From IMG/VR virus record IMGVR_UViG_3300027339_000423, positions 1 to 47,005 of that record: a DNA stretch of 47,005 bases; one strand, written 5' to 3'. Below, piece after piece: positions 6,797-14,986 of this stretch. Each line of letters opens with the position of its first letter. Positions within the stretch are counted from its first letter, which is position 1. The translations under genes and the position numbers were made by a program. The notes beneath the pieces were generated by a model that saw nothing but the letters and a program-made list of their open reading frames with translations, ran no database searches and was not told the origin of the DNA. The stretch comes from a virus.

Positions 6797-7206
6797 GCAC
6801 GCCGTGCGCCGTGGCCATCACGCGGCGGCTGGCCGAGCACGGGGGCTGGCTGGGCCGCGGCGAGCTGGTCGCCGGCCTGGGCTGGCACGAGGCGGTGGTG
6901 GACGACGAGCTGGCCGAGCTGGTGATGGCGGGCACGCTGTTGTTCAACCCCCGGGGGCGGGAGTACCGGCTGGGCGGCACCTTGTGGGCGCGCCGGGCGA
7001 TGCGCGAGCTGGTGCGCACGGGCGTGCGCCGCGCGGCGGTGATGGGCCCGGCCGCCGGCGGCGGGCAGGCGCATGTGGGCCTGGCCCAGCGCACGACGGC
7101 GCCGGACGGGACGGAGAGGCTGGTGATGGCGGAGCTGGAGGCGCCCTGTGGCGACCTGCCGGGCGCGCTGCGGCTGGCGGCGCTGGTGGACGCGTGGGCG
7201 CGGTGA
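6793..7206 (+). CDS. Hypothetical protein with winged-helix-like N-terminus
   Basis: 137 aa from GTG 6793, whose second and third bases start the TGA stop of the previous gene. Residues 8-55 (ITRRLAEHGGWLGRGELVAG, then a helix and REYRLGG wing) look like a small winged helix, and a short hydrophilic region follows. A shorter gene downstream has a similar pattern, so both may be DNA-binding accessory proteins. No family recognised. Confidence 0.5.
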   Translation: MSTPCAVAITRRLAEHGGWLGRGELVAGLGWHEAVVDDELAELVMAGTLLFNPRGREYRLGGTLWARRAMRELVRTGVRRAAVMGPAAGGGQAHVGLAQRTTAPDGTERLVMAELEAPCGDLPGALRLAALVDAWAR

Positions 7207-7234
7207 CGCGCCGCGCTGGATGGGAGCAGGAGCG

Positions 7235-7492
7235 ATGCAGATCTTTGCCTTGGCGCCGCTGATGCGTGCGGCGCTGGACTTGCTGCTGGCGCGCCACCCG
7301 GCGCCGGTGGACGCGGCCGCGGTGGCCGCGGCGCTGGAGGTGCCGCACTGGGCGGCCGAGGCGGCGCTGGCCCGGCTGCAGGAGGCGGGCGATGTGCTGC
7401 CGGTGCCGGGCGGCTGGCGGCTGAGCTGCAGTGCGGAGGTGGCGCTGGCCTTGTCGCTGCCGGCCTGCCTGCGCGGGGCGGGGGGGCGGTGA
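7235..7492 (+). CDS. Small winged-helix-like hypothetical protein
   Basis: 85 aa. ATG 7235 follows GGGAGCAGGAG. The sequence reads as helices (LMRAALDLLLARHP, VDAAAVAAALEVP, AAEAALARLQEAGDV) and then a short strand pair PVPGGWRLS, which is the order of a winged helix-turn-helix. It resembles the preceding gene product in layout and probably binds DNA in element regulation or replication. The stop overlaps the next start. Confidence 0.5.
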   Translation: MQIFALAPLMRAALDLLLARHPAPVDAAAVAAALEVPHWAAEAALARLQEAGDVLPVPGGWRLSCSAEVALALSLPACLRGAGGR

Positions 7493-7776
7493 TGCAGGCC
7501 GCCCCCGCGCGCCGCGATGCGGTGTACCACTGCCAGGCCACGGGCTGCCAGCACGAGGTGCCGCGCAGCCACCTGATGTGCCCGGACCACTGGCGCATGG
7601 TGCCGGCGCACCTGCGCCGCGAGGTGTGGGCGGCCTGGCGCACGCTGTGCCGGCGGCCCAGCATGCACAGCTCGCGGGCCTACCAGGTGGTGCGGCGCGA
7701 GGCGGTGAACGCGGTGGAGGCGAAGTGCCTGCTGCGGCTGGCCCGCAGTGCGCAGGCCGCGCTGCCGCTGTTCTGA
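7492..7776 (+). CDS. Small zinc-binding hypothetical protein
   Basis: 94 aa from ATG 7492, overlapping the previous stop by one base. YHCQATGCQHEVPRSHLMC followed by PDHW gives a C-x4-C-x-H...C-x2-H set that could hold one zinc ion. The remainder is basic and helical. Short proteins of this kind occur in phage replication regions of Burkholderiales; no function can be stated. Confidence 0.5.
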   Translation: MQAAPARRDAVYHCQATGCQHEVPRSHLMCPDHWRMVPAHLRREVWAAWRTLCRRPSMHSSRAYQVVRREAVNAVEAKCLLRLARSAQAALPLF

Positions 7777-7806
7777 CCCGAGGGCCCACCCGCCGAGAGC
7801 AACCCC

Positions 7807-10638
7807 GTGCGCCTGCAGGTGGCACCCCACGACCGCGCCGACCCCCCGATGACGACGAACCGCCCCTCTCTGGCCGATGAGATCAACGCGCGGGTGGACT
7901 GCGAGGACCTGGCGTACCGGCTGGGCCTGGAGCGGCCGGGGGACCGGGGCAATTTCAAGAGCCCGCACCATGCGGACAAGGCGCCGTCGCTGAGCACGTA
8001 CAAGCGCGACGGCCGCAGCTTCTTCAAGGACTTCAGCCAGGACGTGGGCGGCGGGCCGGTGGACCTGTACATGCACGTGCAGGGCTGTGACTTCCGCGAG
8101 GCGGTGCGGGCGCTGGGGGAGATGTACCGCATCACCGTGGAGCTGCCGCGCGTGGCAGGCGAGCGGCGCGAGCGCACGAAGGTGGAGTGGATTGCCGACA
8201 ACTGCCTGGCCAATGTGCGCGACGCGGGCAAGCGCCAGCAGCTGGTGGACTACCTGGTGGGCCGGGGCGTGGCGGAGCAGGCGGTGGCCCATGCGGTGGA
8301 GCAGGGCACGCTGGGGCTGAACGACTACGTGAACCCGAAGTTCGCGCCCGGGGAGGTGAACCACGGGGGGCCGGCGGTGGCCAGCATCGTGCGCACGCCG
8401 GACACGGGCACGGTGGTGGCGGTGGACATGCGCTACCTGGACGCCGAGGGCAATGGCGGGGTGAAGACGCAGAGCCAGGGCGAGAAGCTGGGCGCGCCGT
8501 GGTGCAGCGACTGGCGGCGCTTCCACACCGCGCGGCGGGTTTACGTGGTGGAGAGCGCGATCAATGCGCTGAGCGTGGACAGCTGCGCGCTGCCGCACAC
8601 GGCGGCGGTGGCGGTGCGGGGCACGGGCAGCGTGGCGGGGATGGACTGGCGGCTGTTCATCGGCAAGCAGGTGGTGCTGGCCTTCGACAACGACGCGCCG
8701 CTGGAGCGGGGGCCGAAGGCGGGCTACTGCGCGGGGCTGATGGCGGCCTGGGCGGCGCACGAGGCGCTGATGGGCCTGGACGTGCCGGCGCTGATGGTGG
8801 ACATGGAGGACTGGCTGGACGACGACGGCGAGCCGGTGAACGACGTGAACGACTACCTGCAGCTGCACGGGGCGGACCGGCTGGGCACGGCGCTGCAGAA
8901 GCTGGAGCAGTGGTTGATCCCGGGCATGCCGGGCAAGGAGCACCGGGGCAAGCCGCGGATCTGGCTGCCGTTCCATGACGCGCAGGTGTACTGGCGCTTC
9001 CGGGTGCGGCCGGACTTCACCAGCTACGTGGAGAAGTACGAGGCGGCGGCGGAGGACAGCGACGACGGCAAGGAGAAGCTGACGCTGGGCAATGTGTGCG
9101 GCTTCCGGGTGGCGGGGGTGAGTCGGGTGACGATTGCCAGCCCGACGAGCACGATGACGGGCGACAAGGACACGGCGCCGCACACGGTGTTTGCGGTGAG
9201 CGTGCAGGTGCCGCGCTACGGGACGAAGCTGCTGCGCCGGGTGGTGGCGGACGAGCAGCTGCACAACGTGGAGGTGTGGAAGAAGCTGGGGCCGGTGTTC
9301 TCGCCGCAGAGCTTCAGCCGGATGATCAACATCCTGGAGCGGGCGGCGGACATCGGGGCGCGCGATGCGGTGAACTTCGTGGGGCTGGCCTGGCGCAATG
9401 GGCGGCCGGTGGTGAACGAGGGGCCGGACTGCTTCTTCGTGGACCCGGCGCAGCAGTGCCCGTACAGCGCGCTGGTGTTTCCGGCGGGGCCGCGCAGCAC
9501 GGCGCGGCAGGTGGTGGACGCGTACCAGGCGACGTTCCGCGAGAACGGGGTGCTGCAGCTGCTGGTGTGGGCGCTGGGGGCGCACCTGAAGGCGTTCCTG
9601 GGGTTCTGGCCGCACTTTGTGATGCAGGCGGACAAGGGCACGGGCAAGGACACGGTGATCAAGCGGCTGGAGCGCAGCATCGGGATGACGGTGTTCAGCC
9701 GGCAGAGCATGCAGACGGAGTTCCGCATGCTGACGAGCGTGAGCTACACGAGCCACCCGGTGGGCTGGGGCGAGCTGAGCGCGAACAAGCAGGACCTGAT
9801 CACGAAGGCGCTGCACAACCTGCAGGAGGCCTACCAGTACAACCACACGCGGCGCGGGGCGGAGTTGAAGGACTTCCTGATCTGCGCGCCGGTGCTGCTG
9901 GCGGGCGAGGACGTGCCGGTGAGCACGCTGCAGGGCAAGGTGGTGCGCAACCACCTGGCGGCGGCCAACCGCGGGCCGCTGATGCCGGAGGACTTGCCGG
10001 TGTTCCCGGTGCGGCAGTGGCTGGAGTACCTGGCGGCGCTGCCGAAGGCGCGGGTGCTGGAGCTGCACGCGCGGGCGGTGGCCGAGATGCAGGTGAGCAG
10101 CGTGGGCGTGGACGAGGACACGGGGGCGCAGCGGATCCTGACGAACTACGCGGCGGTGCGGGCGGCCTGGGTGCTGCTGTGCGACTTTGCGGGGCTGGAG
10201 GTGGGGCAGGGCGGCTTTCTGCGCGACCTGACGGCGCAGATGAACGCGCACATCACGGAGACGAAGGGCGAGCGGCAGCCGTGGGTGTGGATCGTGGAGA
10301 CGCTGCTGAGCGAGATCTCGCGCGGGACGTTCCGCTACCCGTTCGTGTTCGACGAGACGGCGGAGGAGGAGCCCTTCCTGGCGGTGCGGACGAGCCACGT
10401 GATGGACCACATCGCGCGGGAGCACAGCCTTCGGGACTTCTGGGACCAGCTGCCGATCAAGAGCGACCGGGTGTTCAAGCGGGCGCTGCAGACGGCGAAT
10501 GTGCTGGCGGAGGACGACATCGAGCGCACCTGCAACGGCAGGCGCGTGGCGCACATGGTGGGCCTGAGCCTGCCGGCGCTGGAGCAGTACGGGCTGAGTG
10601 CGGCGCGCCCGGTGGACCCGAAGACGCCGACGACCTGA
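7807..10638 (+). CDS. TOPRIM primase-helicase of phage/plasmid type
   Basis: 943 aa from GTG 7807; ATG 7849 is an alternative start. Residues 20-110 follow the layout of a DnaG CHC2 zinc domain (SPHHADKAPSL, FFKDF, GGGPVDLYMHVQGCDF) but lack the usual zinc cysteines. A TOPRIM segment follows, with E249 in VVES and the acidic pair in AFDND (D294, D296), then GEPVNDVNDYL. The C-terminal half holds a P-loop, ADKGTGKDT (about 608-616), and is most like phage helicases that unwind DNA at the fork. Together these suggest autonomous replication of the element. Codons are strongly G-ending. Confidence 0.83.
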   Translation: MRLQVAPHDRADPPMTTNRPSLADEINARVDCEDLAYRLGLERPGDRGNFKSPHHADKAPSLSTYKRDGRSFFKDFSQDVGGGPVDLYMHVQGCDFREAVRALGEMYRITVELPRVAGERRERTKVEWIADNCLANVRDAGKRQQLVDYLVGRGVAEQAVAHAVEQGTLGLNDYVNPKFAPGEVNHGGPAVASIVRTPDTGTVVAVDMRYLDAEGNGGVKTQSQGEKLGAPWCSDWRRFHTARRVYVVESAINALSVDSCALPHTAAVAVRGTGSVAGMDWRLFIGKQVVLAFDNDAPLERGPKAGYCAGLMAAWAAHEALMGLDVPALMVDMEDWLDDDGEPVNDVNDYLQLHGADRLGTALQKLEQWLIPGMPGKEHRGKPRIWLPFHDAQVYWRFRVRPDFTSYVEKYEAAAEDSDDGKEKLTLGNVCGFRVAGVSRVTIASPTSTMTGDKDTAPHTVFAVSVQVPRYGTKLLRRVVADEQLHNVEVWKKLGPVFSPQSFSRMINILERAADIGARDAVNFVGLAWRNGRPVVNEGPDCFFVDPAQQCPYSALVFPAGPRSTARQVVDAYQATFRENGVLQLLVWALGAHLKAFLGFWPHFVMQADKGTGKDTVIKRLERSIGMTVFSRQSMQTEFRMLTSVSYTSHPVGWGELSANKQDLITKALHNLQEAYQYNHTRRGAELKDFLICAPVLLAGEDVPVSTLQGKVVRNHLAAANRGPLMPEDLPVFPVRQWLEYLAALPKARVLELHARAVAEMQVSSVGVDEDTGAQRILTNYAAVRAAWVLLCDFAGLEVGQGGFLRDLTAQMNAHITETKGERQPWVWIVETLLSEISRGTFRYPFVFDETAEEEPFLAVRTSHVMDHIAREHSLRDFWDQLPIKSDRVFKRALQTANVLAEDDIERTCNGRRVAHMVGLSLPALEQYGLSAARPVDPKTPTT

Positions 10639-10655
10639 GACGCGAGGACGCAGAC

Positions 10656-10910
10656 ATGGACAAGCAGGCAACCCCCGCCCCGGCAGCAACGGCCGAGGAC
10701 GACCCCGACGCGCCGGAGCGCGACGACGGCCCGCGCGACAGCACGCGGCTGAACTGGCTGGAGGCGCAGGGCCAGGTGCAGATCTACGAGTGGATCGCCG
10801 CGGAGCCGGGCGGCGCCAGCACCTACGAGCTGGAGGACGTGGACGGCACGACGATCGGGCAGGGGCCGGACCTGCGGGCGGCGATTGACGATGCGATGGG
10901 GGTGCGCTGA
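10656..10910 (+). CDS. Small acidic hypothetical protein
   Basis: 84 aa, 17 bp after the primase gene, with GCGAGGACG ahead of ATG 10656. The first 30 residues are disordered and acidic (EDDPDAPERDDG). The rest could form a small alpha/beta fold (QVQIYEWIAAEPGG, TYELEDVDGTTIGQGPDLRA). It could be a DNA-mimic or an accessory to the primase, but there is no direct evidence for either. Its context is within the replication operon. Confidence 0.5.
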   Translation: MDKQATPAPAATAEDDPDAPERDDGPRDSTRLNWLEAQGQVQIYEWIAAEPGGASTYELEDVDGTTIGQGPDLRAAIDDAMGVR

Positions 10911-10911
10911 G

Positions 10912-11166
10912 ATGGCCGGGGCGAAGGTGGACAGCCCGGCAGTGAGCAAGCCGGTGAAGCTGGAGCTGAACAACAGCGGGGCCTGGAAGACGGTGGCGCG
11001 CTTCGACGCTGCGGACGAGCAGCAGGCGGACCCGGCGATGCAGGCGGCCGAGCTGCTGCAGCGGGTGAACCCGCGCCAGGCCTGGCGCATTGCCACGGAC
11101 GAGCCGCTGCCGCTGGTGCTGATGCGCCTGTGCGACGCGGCGACGGGCTGGGAGCCTGCCAGATGA
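10912..11166 (+). CDS. Small hypothetical protein
   Basis: 84 aa, starting one base after the previous stop. It has a short beta segment, KLELNNSGAWKTVARFD, then a helix (QAAELLQRV) and a final WRIATDEPLPLVLMR. The stop TGA overlaps the next start in an ATGA. No family recognised; probably an accessory protein of the replication cluster. Confidence 0.5.
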   Translation: MAGAKVDSPAVSKPVKLELNNSGAWKTVARFDAADEQQADPAMQAAELLQRVNPRQAWRIATDEPLPLVLMRLCDAATGWEPAR

Positions 11167-11837
11167 CCGCCCGGCGCAGGTACTGGACGCCGGCCGAGGT
11201 GGAGCAGCTGCGCCGCCGCTATGCGGACGAGCCGACAGACGCGATCGCGCAGGCGCTGGGCCGCCAGCTGCGGCATGTGCATGCGAAGGCGGTGACGCTG
11301 GGGCTGAAGAAGACGCACGAGGCGAAGTCGGCCGCTAGCCGCAAGGCGATGGCGGACCCGGGGCACGGTGGCCGGCGCAGCCAGTTCCAGCCCGGGCAGG
11401 TGCCCTGGAACACGGGGACGAAGGGGAAGGCGGGGCAGCACGAGAACTCGCGGGCGACGCAGTTCAAGCCGGGCGCCAGGCCGGTGACCTGGGTGCCGGT
11501 GGGCAGCTACCGGATCGACCCGGACGGCTGCCTGCAGGTGAAGTACTCGGACGAGCCGGGCAGCCCGACCAGGCGCTGGATGGGGGTGCACCGGGCGGTG
11601 TGGGAGGCGGCGCACGGTCCGGTGCCTGCGGGGCACGTGGTGGTGTTCAAGCCGGGGCGGTTCACGACGCAGCTCGAGGAGATCACGCTGGACGCGGTGG
11701 AGCTGGTGTCGCGGGCTGAGCTGATGGGGCGCAACAGCATCCACCAGATGCATCCGCAGCTGGCGGAGGTGTCGCGGCTGCGGGGGACGCTGAAGCGGGC
11801 GATCAACCAACGGGCGAAGGTGACGGAGGCGGCATGA
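11163..11837 (+). CDS. HNH-type endonuclease-like protein with N-terminal helix-turn-helix
   Basis: 224 aa. Residues 5-50 (YWTPAEVEQLRRRYADEPTD, then IAQALGRQLRHVHAKAVTLG) form a Myb/GcrA-like helix-turn-helix. The C-terminal part has VHRAVWEAAHGPVPAGHVVV and later VELVSRAELMGRNSIH, the layout of phage HNH proteins that carry an NUMOD/AP2-like targeting region. The usual HxDGN heart reads GHVVVFKPG, so catalytic competence is uncertain. ATGA overlaps link it to both neighbours. Confidence 0.65.
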   Translation: MTARRRYWTPAEVEQLRRRYADEPTDAIAQALGRQLRHVHAKAVTLGLKKTHEAKSAASRKAMADPGHGGRRSQFQPGQVPWNTGTKGKAGQHENSRATQFKPGARPVTWVPVGSYRIDPDGCLQVKYSDEPGSPTRRWMGVHRAVWEAAHGPVPAGHVVVFKPGRFTTQLEEITLDAVELVSRAELMGRNSIHQMHPQLAEVSRLRGTLKRAINQRAKVTEAA

Positions 11838-12139
11838 ACGAGGGCGAGCGCAAGACGATCGACGACCTGCGGGCCACGCTGTTCGCGACGCTGGAGGGCG
11901 TGCGCAACGGCACGGTGGACCTGGACCGGGCTCGGACGATCAACGAGATCGGCAAGACGATCATCGACACGGCCAAGGTGGAGGTGGACTACCTGCGGGT
12001 GACGGACGGCGGGGAGAGCGAGTTCCTGAGCAGCGCGATCGGCGCGGCGAACCTGCCGCCAGGGCTGCCACCCGCCGGCGCGCAGGACGGGCCGCGCAAC
12101 GGGATCACCGGGATCGTGCGGCACCGGATGCGGGGGTGA
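11834..12139 (+). CDS. Small helical phage protein
   Basis: 101 aa. TIDDLRATLFATLEGVRNGT followed by VDLDRARTINEIGKTIIDTA and KVEVDYLRV matches a family of short helical proteins common in early regions of temperate phages of Betaproteobacteria. The function is unknown to me. Starts and stops overlap those of both neighbours, so it is translated as part of the operon. Confidence 0.6.
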   Translation: MNEGERKTIDDLRATLFATLEGVRNGTVDLDRARTINEIGKTIIDTAKVEVDYLRVTDGGESEFLSSAIGAANLPPGLPPAGAQDGPRNGITGIVRHRMRG

Positions 12140-12141
12140 CC

Positions 12142-12675
12142 ATGGCGGACAAGCTGAAGCGCGGGATCGCGACGGTGGAGGACCTGCGGGCGCGGGCCGT
12201 GCTGGACCCGGTGACGCTGTGCTGGCACTTCCAGGGGTCGACGGTGCAGGGGCATCCGCGGATCTGGACGCTGGACCTGGATGCGATGGAGAAGCGGGTG
12301 TTGTCGGGGCCGCGGGCGGTGTGGTTCATCGCGCACGGCACGCCGCTGCACGGGCTGGTGGCCTACATGGGCTGCTGGACGGCGGACTGTGTGTGCCCGG
12401 TGCATGTGCGCCGGGGCACGCGGGCGCAGATGAATGCGGCGGTGGCGCGGGCGGGGCTGCTGCCCGACCGCACGGGCAACGAGGTGATCGTGGCGGCGGC
12501 GGCGCGGGCGCGCGAGGCGGCCGGCCATGTGGACACGCCGGTGGAGGTGGTGCGGGCGGTGCGGCAGGCGGCGGGCACGGCGTCGGGCCGGGAGCTGGCC
12601 CGGCGCTTCGGGCTGAGCGAGACGGTGGCGCAGCGGATCCTGCGGGGGCAGAACTTCAAGCAGGTGGCGGCCTGA
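12142..12675 (+). CDS. HNH-like protein with C-terminal helix-turn-helix
   Basis: 177 aa from ATG 12142; GTG 12136 is in frame and overlaps the previous stop. DPVTLCWHFQGS, GPRAVWFIAHGTPLHG and a Cys cluster, CWTADCVCPVHV, follow the pattern of phage HNH-type proteins where W, H and CxxP-H positions build the zinc/metal fold. Residues 140-170 (GRELARRFGLSETVAQRILR) form a clear helix-turn-helix. A DNA-binding nuclease or regulator fits both parts. It ends the early operon; a 320-bp gap follows. Confidence 0.6.
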   Translation: MADKLKRGIATVEDLRARAVLDPVTLCWHFQGSTVQGHPRIWTLDLDAMEKRVLSGPRAVWFIAHGTPLHGLVAYMGCWTADCVCPVHVRRGTRAQMNAAVARAGLLPDRTGNEVIVAAAARAREAAGHVDTPVEVVRAVRQAAGTASGRELARRFGLSETVAQRILRGQNFKQVAA

Positions 12676-12998
12676 TGCGCACACTGGGCATGGGGCAGGC
12701 CTGGGCGTGGTGACGCCGGGGTTGGGCGATGCGCAGGCAGGCGCGTTGGGGCATGCTGCACCAGGCTGCGGGTGACGCCCGCGGGGGCCGTAGGGCGCTG
12801 CTGCAGGGGTTGCCCGCGGGTGCACCCGATGGGGGGATGGGCCCCCTCCAACGGGTGCCTGACAGCTCTTACAGGACGGCGGCGCCGCCCCGTGGCTGCG
12901 GGGATGGGGCGGGCCGGACGCGGCTTCTAGACTGGGCTGAAACAGGCCGGCCGACGCAGGCGGGCCGCTTCAGTTGGACGTCAACGGGAGACTGCGCC
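12676..12998. other. Non-coding gap with GC palindromes and a possible promoter
   Basis: No reading frame here has a ribosome-binding site or convincing codon use. The region contains two perfect 12-bp palindromes, CGGGTGCACCCG (12817-12828) and GGCGGCGCCGCC (12878-12889). A TAGACT hexamer at 12928-12933, about 65 bp before the next gene, could be a -10 element. It separates the replication cluster from the following small genes. Confidence 0.45.
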
Positions 12999-13247
12999 AT
13001 GCCGAAGATGCTGCCGCCACCGGCCGAGCTGGAAAGCCCGTTCATGGAGGAACTGGACGCGACGTTGACCACGTCGGCCCTGGGGATGCAGGCGCTGATG
13101 GCGCTGATGGCCGTGGCACCGGCGGACCACCAGGTGGGCACGCGGGCGCTGCATGCGCTGATGCTGGGGGTGGCGGACCAGTTGGGGCAGGCGGCGGGGG
13201 TGATGGGGGCGCTTCGGTCTGCGGGCGGGGTTCCGCGCGCGTCCTGA
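12999..13247 (+). CDS. Small hypothetical protein
   Basis: 82 aa. ATG 12999 follows GGGAG at 12986-12990. The product is helical and rich in Met and Ala (LGMQALMALMAVAPADHQVG, ALHALMLGVADQLGQAAG). It lies apart from the operons on both sides, with a TAGACT promoter-like hexamer upstream. No family recognised. Confidence 0.45.
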   Translation: MPKMLPPPAELESPFMEELDATLTTSALGMQALMALMAVAPADHQVGTRALHALMLGVADQLGQAAGVMGALRSAGGVPRAS

Positions 13248-13407
13248 CTGGACGCCAGGAGGCTGTCGCGGCCGTCCGGGCAGCCACCGATCCGCGGCAA
13301 GTGTCTTGTCCGGCAGTGCCGGATGGCTGGCCATCGTCAGCCCAACGGATGACTGGCTCATGCTGCGGATCGATGCTTTCCTCTCCGATCACCTGAAGGG
13401 GGAAGCC

Positions 13408-13905
13408 ATGATCCGACTGTCTGCCGTTGTGTTCTCAGTTGCAGCGCTGGCGCTGCAGGGTTGCACCAGCCTGCCATCGGTCATCCGGGCGTCGAGCCAG
13501 ATCCCGATCACCGTCCACAACAGCGGCAAGGAGTTGGCCGAGTCCGGAGCGGTCTACCTGTGGCCACCGCACTCCAGCGCGGCGATCGTTGATGGCAAGG
13601 GGAATCGGTGCATCCTGGCGGCGAGTGGGGCGCGCACGGTCGACGCGAGTTCGGAGGCGGCGCTGAAGATTGGAAAGGCGCTGGAGAAGATCGAGGGACT
13701 GGATGCCTCGATCAAGACCAAGCTGGTGGAGTCGTTCACCAAGATCTCCGCAGCGGACAACCACGCTGCGTTCGCAGACATTGCGTTGTTTCATCTTTGC
13801 ATGCTGGACCAGAACGGGACCTTCCAAGCCGGTGATTCGGGCAAGTCGAAGATGATCATGGATGCCTATCTGAAGACGGTGGAGTTCGCCAAGTCGCTTC
13901 CCTGA
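13408..13905 (+). CDS. Putative lipoprotein
   Basis: 165 aa. ATG 13408 follows AAGGGGG (13396-13402). A signal peptide, MIRLSAVVFSVAALALQGC, ends in the lipobox LQGC, so the mature protein would be lipidated at Cys19. The remainder is a small domain without recognised family (ITVHNSGKELAESGAVYLWP, later AALKIGKALEKIEG). Codon use is less extreme than in the flanking element genes, which suggests a moron-type cargo gene. Possible roles are in the envelope, such as surface exclusion, but nothing in the sequence shows this. Confidence 0.7.
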   Translation: MIRLSAVVFSVAALALQGCTSLPSVIRASSQIPITVHNSGKELAESGAVYLWPPHSSAAIVDGKGNRCILAASGARTVDASSEAALKIGKALEKIEGLDASIKTKLVESFTKISAADNHAAFADIALFHLCMLDQNGTFQAGDSGKSKMIMDAYLKTVEFAKSLP

Positions 13906-14008
13906 CGAGGTGCCATCGAGGACGCGGGGGCTTTGAGGGCCTCGAAGACTCTAGGTCCGGCGCGCCCCCCTGCACCTGTCCGACGCTGCAGGCGATGCTG
14001 CGGGCACG

Positions 14009-14986
14009 ATGCGCAAGGACTGGTCGAAGCAACTGGACGAGGTGACGTTCCGGTGCGGTGTGTGCCGGCACACGTGGTCGGCCGCGCCTGACCTGGTGGA
14101 GGCGGACGAGGACGCGCTGCACCACCCGCATGCCTACTTCGCGACGTGCCCGGTGTGCGAGGCGCGGCACCAGCCGCAGTCGCCGTGGGAGCGGGCGCTG
14201 CTGAAGGCGCACCAGCAGGCGACGGGGCCGCGCACGGCGGACGGGCTGGCGGCGACGGCGGGCAACCTGGCGGGGCACCCGACGCCGGAGGAGGCGCTGC
14301 GCACGCGCTTCAACGGGATGAAGCACGGGCTGTCGGCGCGCACGGCGACGTACTTTCCGGCCAAGCCGGACCGCTATGCGTTCTGCAGCAGCTGCGATGT
14401 TGACCGGCACTGGTGCGGGGAGCAGCCGGCGTGCGTGAAGCAGACGGAGCTGTTCATGCTGCACCACGCGGCGTTCGAGCAGCGCAACCCGAAGGTGCTG
14501 GGGCGCGTGCACGCGGACCTGCACGCGGCGCTGGTGGCGAGCCTGCAGATGTGCCTGCAGGCGGTGCTGGGGCAGGGGGTGGTGATCGCGACGCCGAAGG
14601 TGGTGCTGGACAAGGACGGCAATTCGGTGACGCTGACCTACACGGACGCGCACGGGGACGTGCACAACGTGCTGGAGCTGGCGGCGCACCCGGCGTTCAA
14701 GCCGATTGCGGACCTGGTGACGCGGCTGGGGCTGAGCCTGGGCGACCTGGGCATGACGGTGAAGGCGGCCGAGGACGAGGGCGCGGAGCTGCGCGGGCGC
14801 CTGGGGCTGACGCCGCAGGCGAGCGAGACGCTGGACCGCTTTGCGGACCGGATGGCGGCGGCGCTGGACAAGGTGCCGGGGCTGTTGCGTGACGCGGCGG
14901 CGGATTCGGCCCAGGACCCGGTGCTGCTGGCGCATGAGGCTGCGACGGGCGCGCGGGCTGTGGTGGGCCAGGGGGGCAAGCGATGA
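14009..14986 (+). CDS. Zinc-ribbon protein next to terminase, possible small-terminase analogue
   Basis: 325 aa. The N-terminus has a zinc-ribbon pattern, CGVCRHTW and later CPVCEARH. GMKHGLSA near residue 107 is a motif I associate with small-terminase-like proteins, and it is followed by a second Cys cluster, FCSSCDVDRHWCGEQPAC. The C-terminal half is helical. The stop overlaps the start of the large terminase gene, the usual place for a DNA-recognition subunit. The small-terminase role is inferred mainly from position. Confidence 0.5.
   Translation: MRKDWSKQLDEVTFRCGVCRHTWSAAPDLVEADEDALHHPHAYFATCPVCEARHQPQSPWERALLKAHQQATGPRTADGLAATAGNLAGHPTPEEALRTRFNGMKHGLSARTATYFPAKPDRYAFCSSCDVDRHWCGEQPACVKQTELFMLHHAAFEQRNPKVLGRVHADLHAALVASLQMCLQAVLGQGVVIATPKVVLDKDGNSVTLTYTDAHGDVHNVLELAAHPAFKPIADLVTRLGLSLGDLGMTVKAAEDEGAELRGRLGLTPQASETLDRFADRMAAALDKVPGLLRDAAADSAQDPVLLAHEAATGARAVVGQGGKR

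Noticed and set aside
4169-7664. Long minus-strand open frames across the regulator and recombinase region
   Set aside because: They are antisense to genes with clear motifs and their predicted products are low complexity.
6388-10689. Very long minus-strand open frame (over 1400 codons)
   Set aside because: It mirrors the high-GC coding strand of the primase gene and neighbours, gives Arg/His/Pro-rich sequence without domains, and has no ribosome-binding site.
12729-13247. A longer gene starting upstream of the small protein at 12999
   Set aside because: The upstream part has no ribosome-binding site and poor codon pattern; GGGAG precedes ATG 12999.
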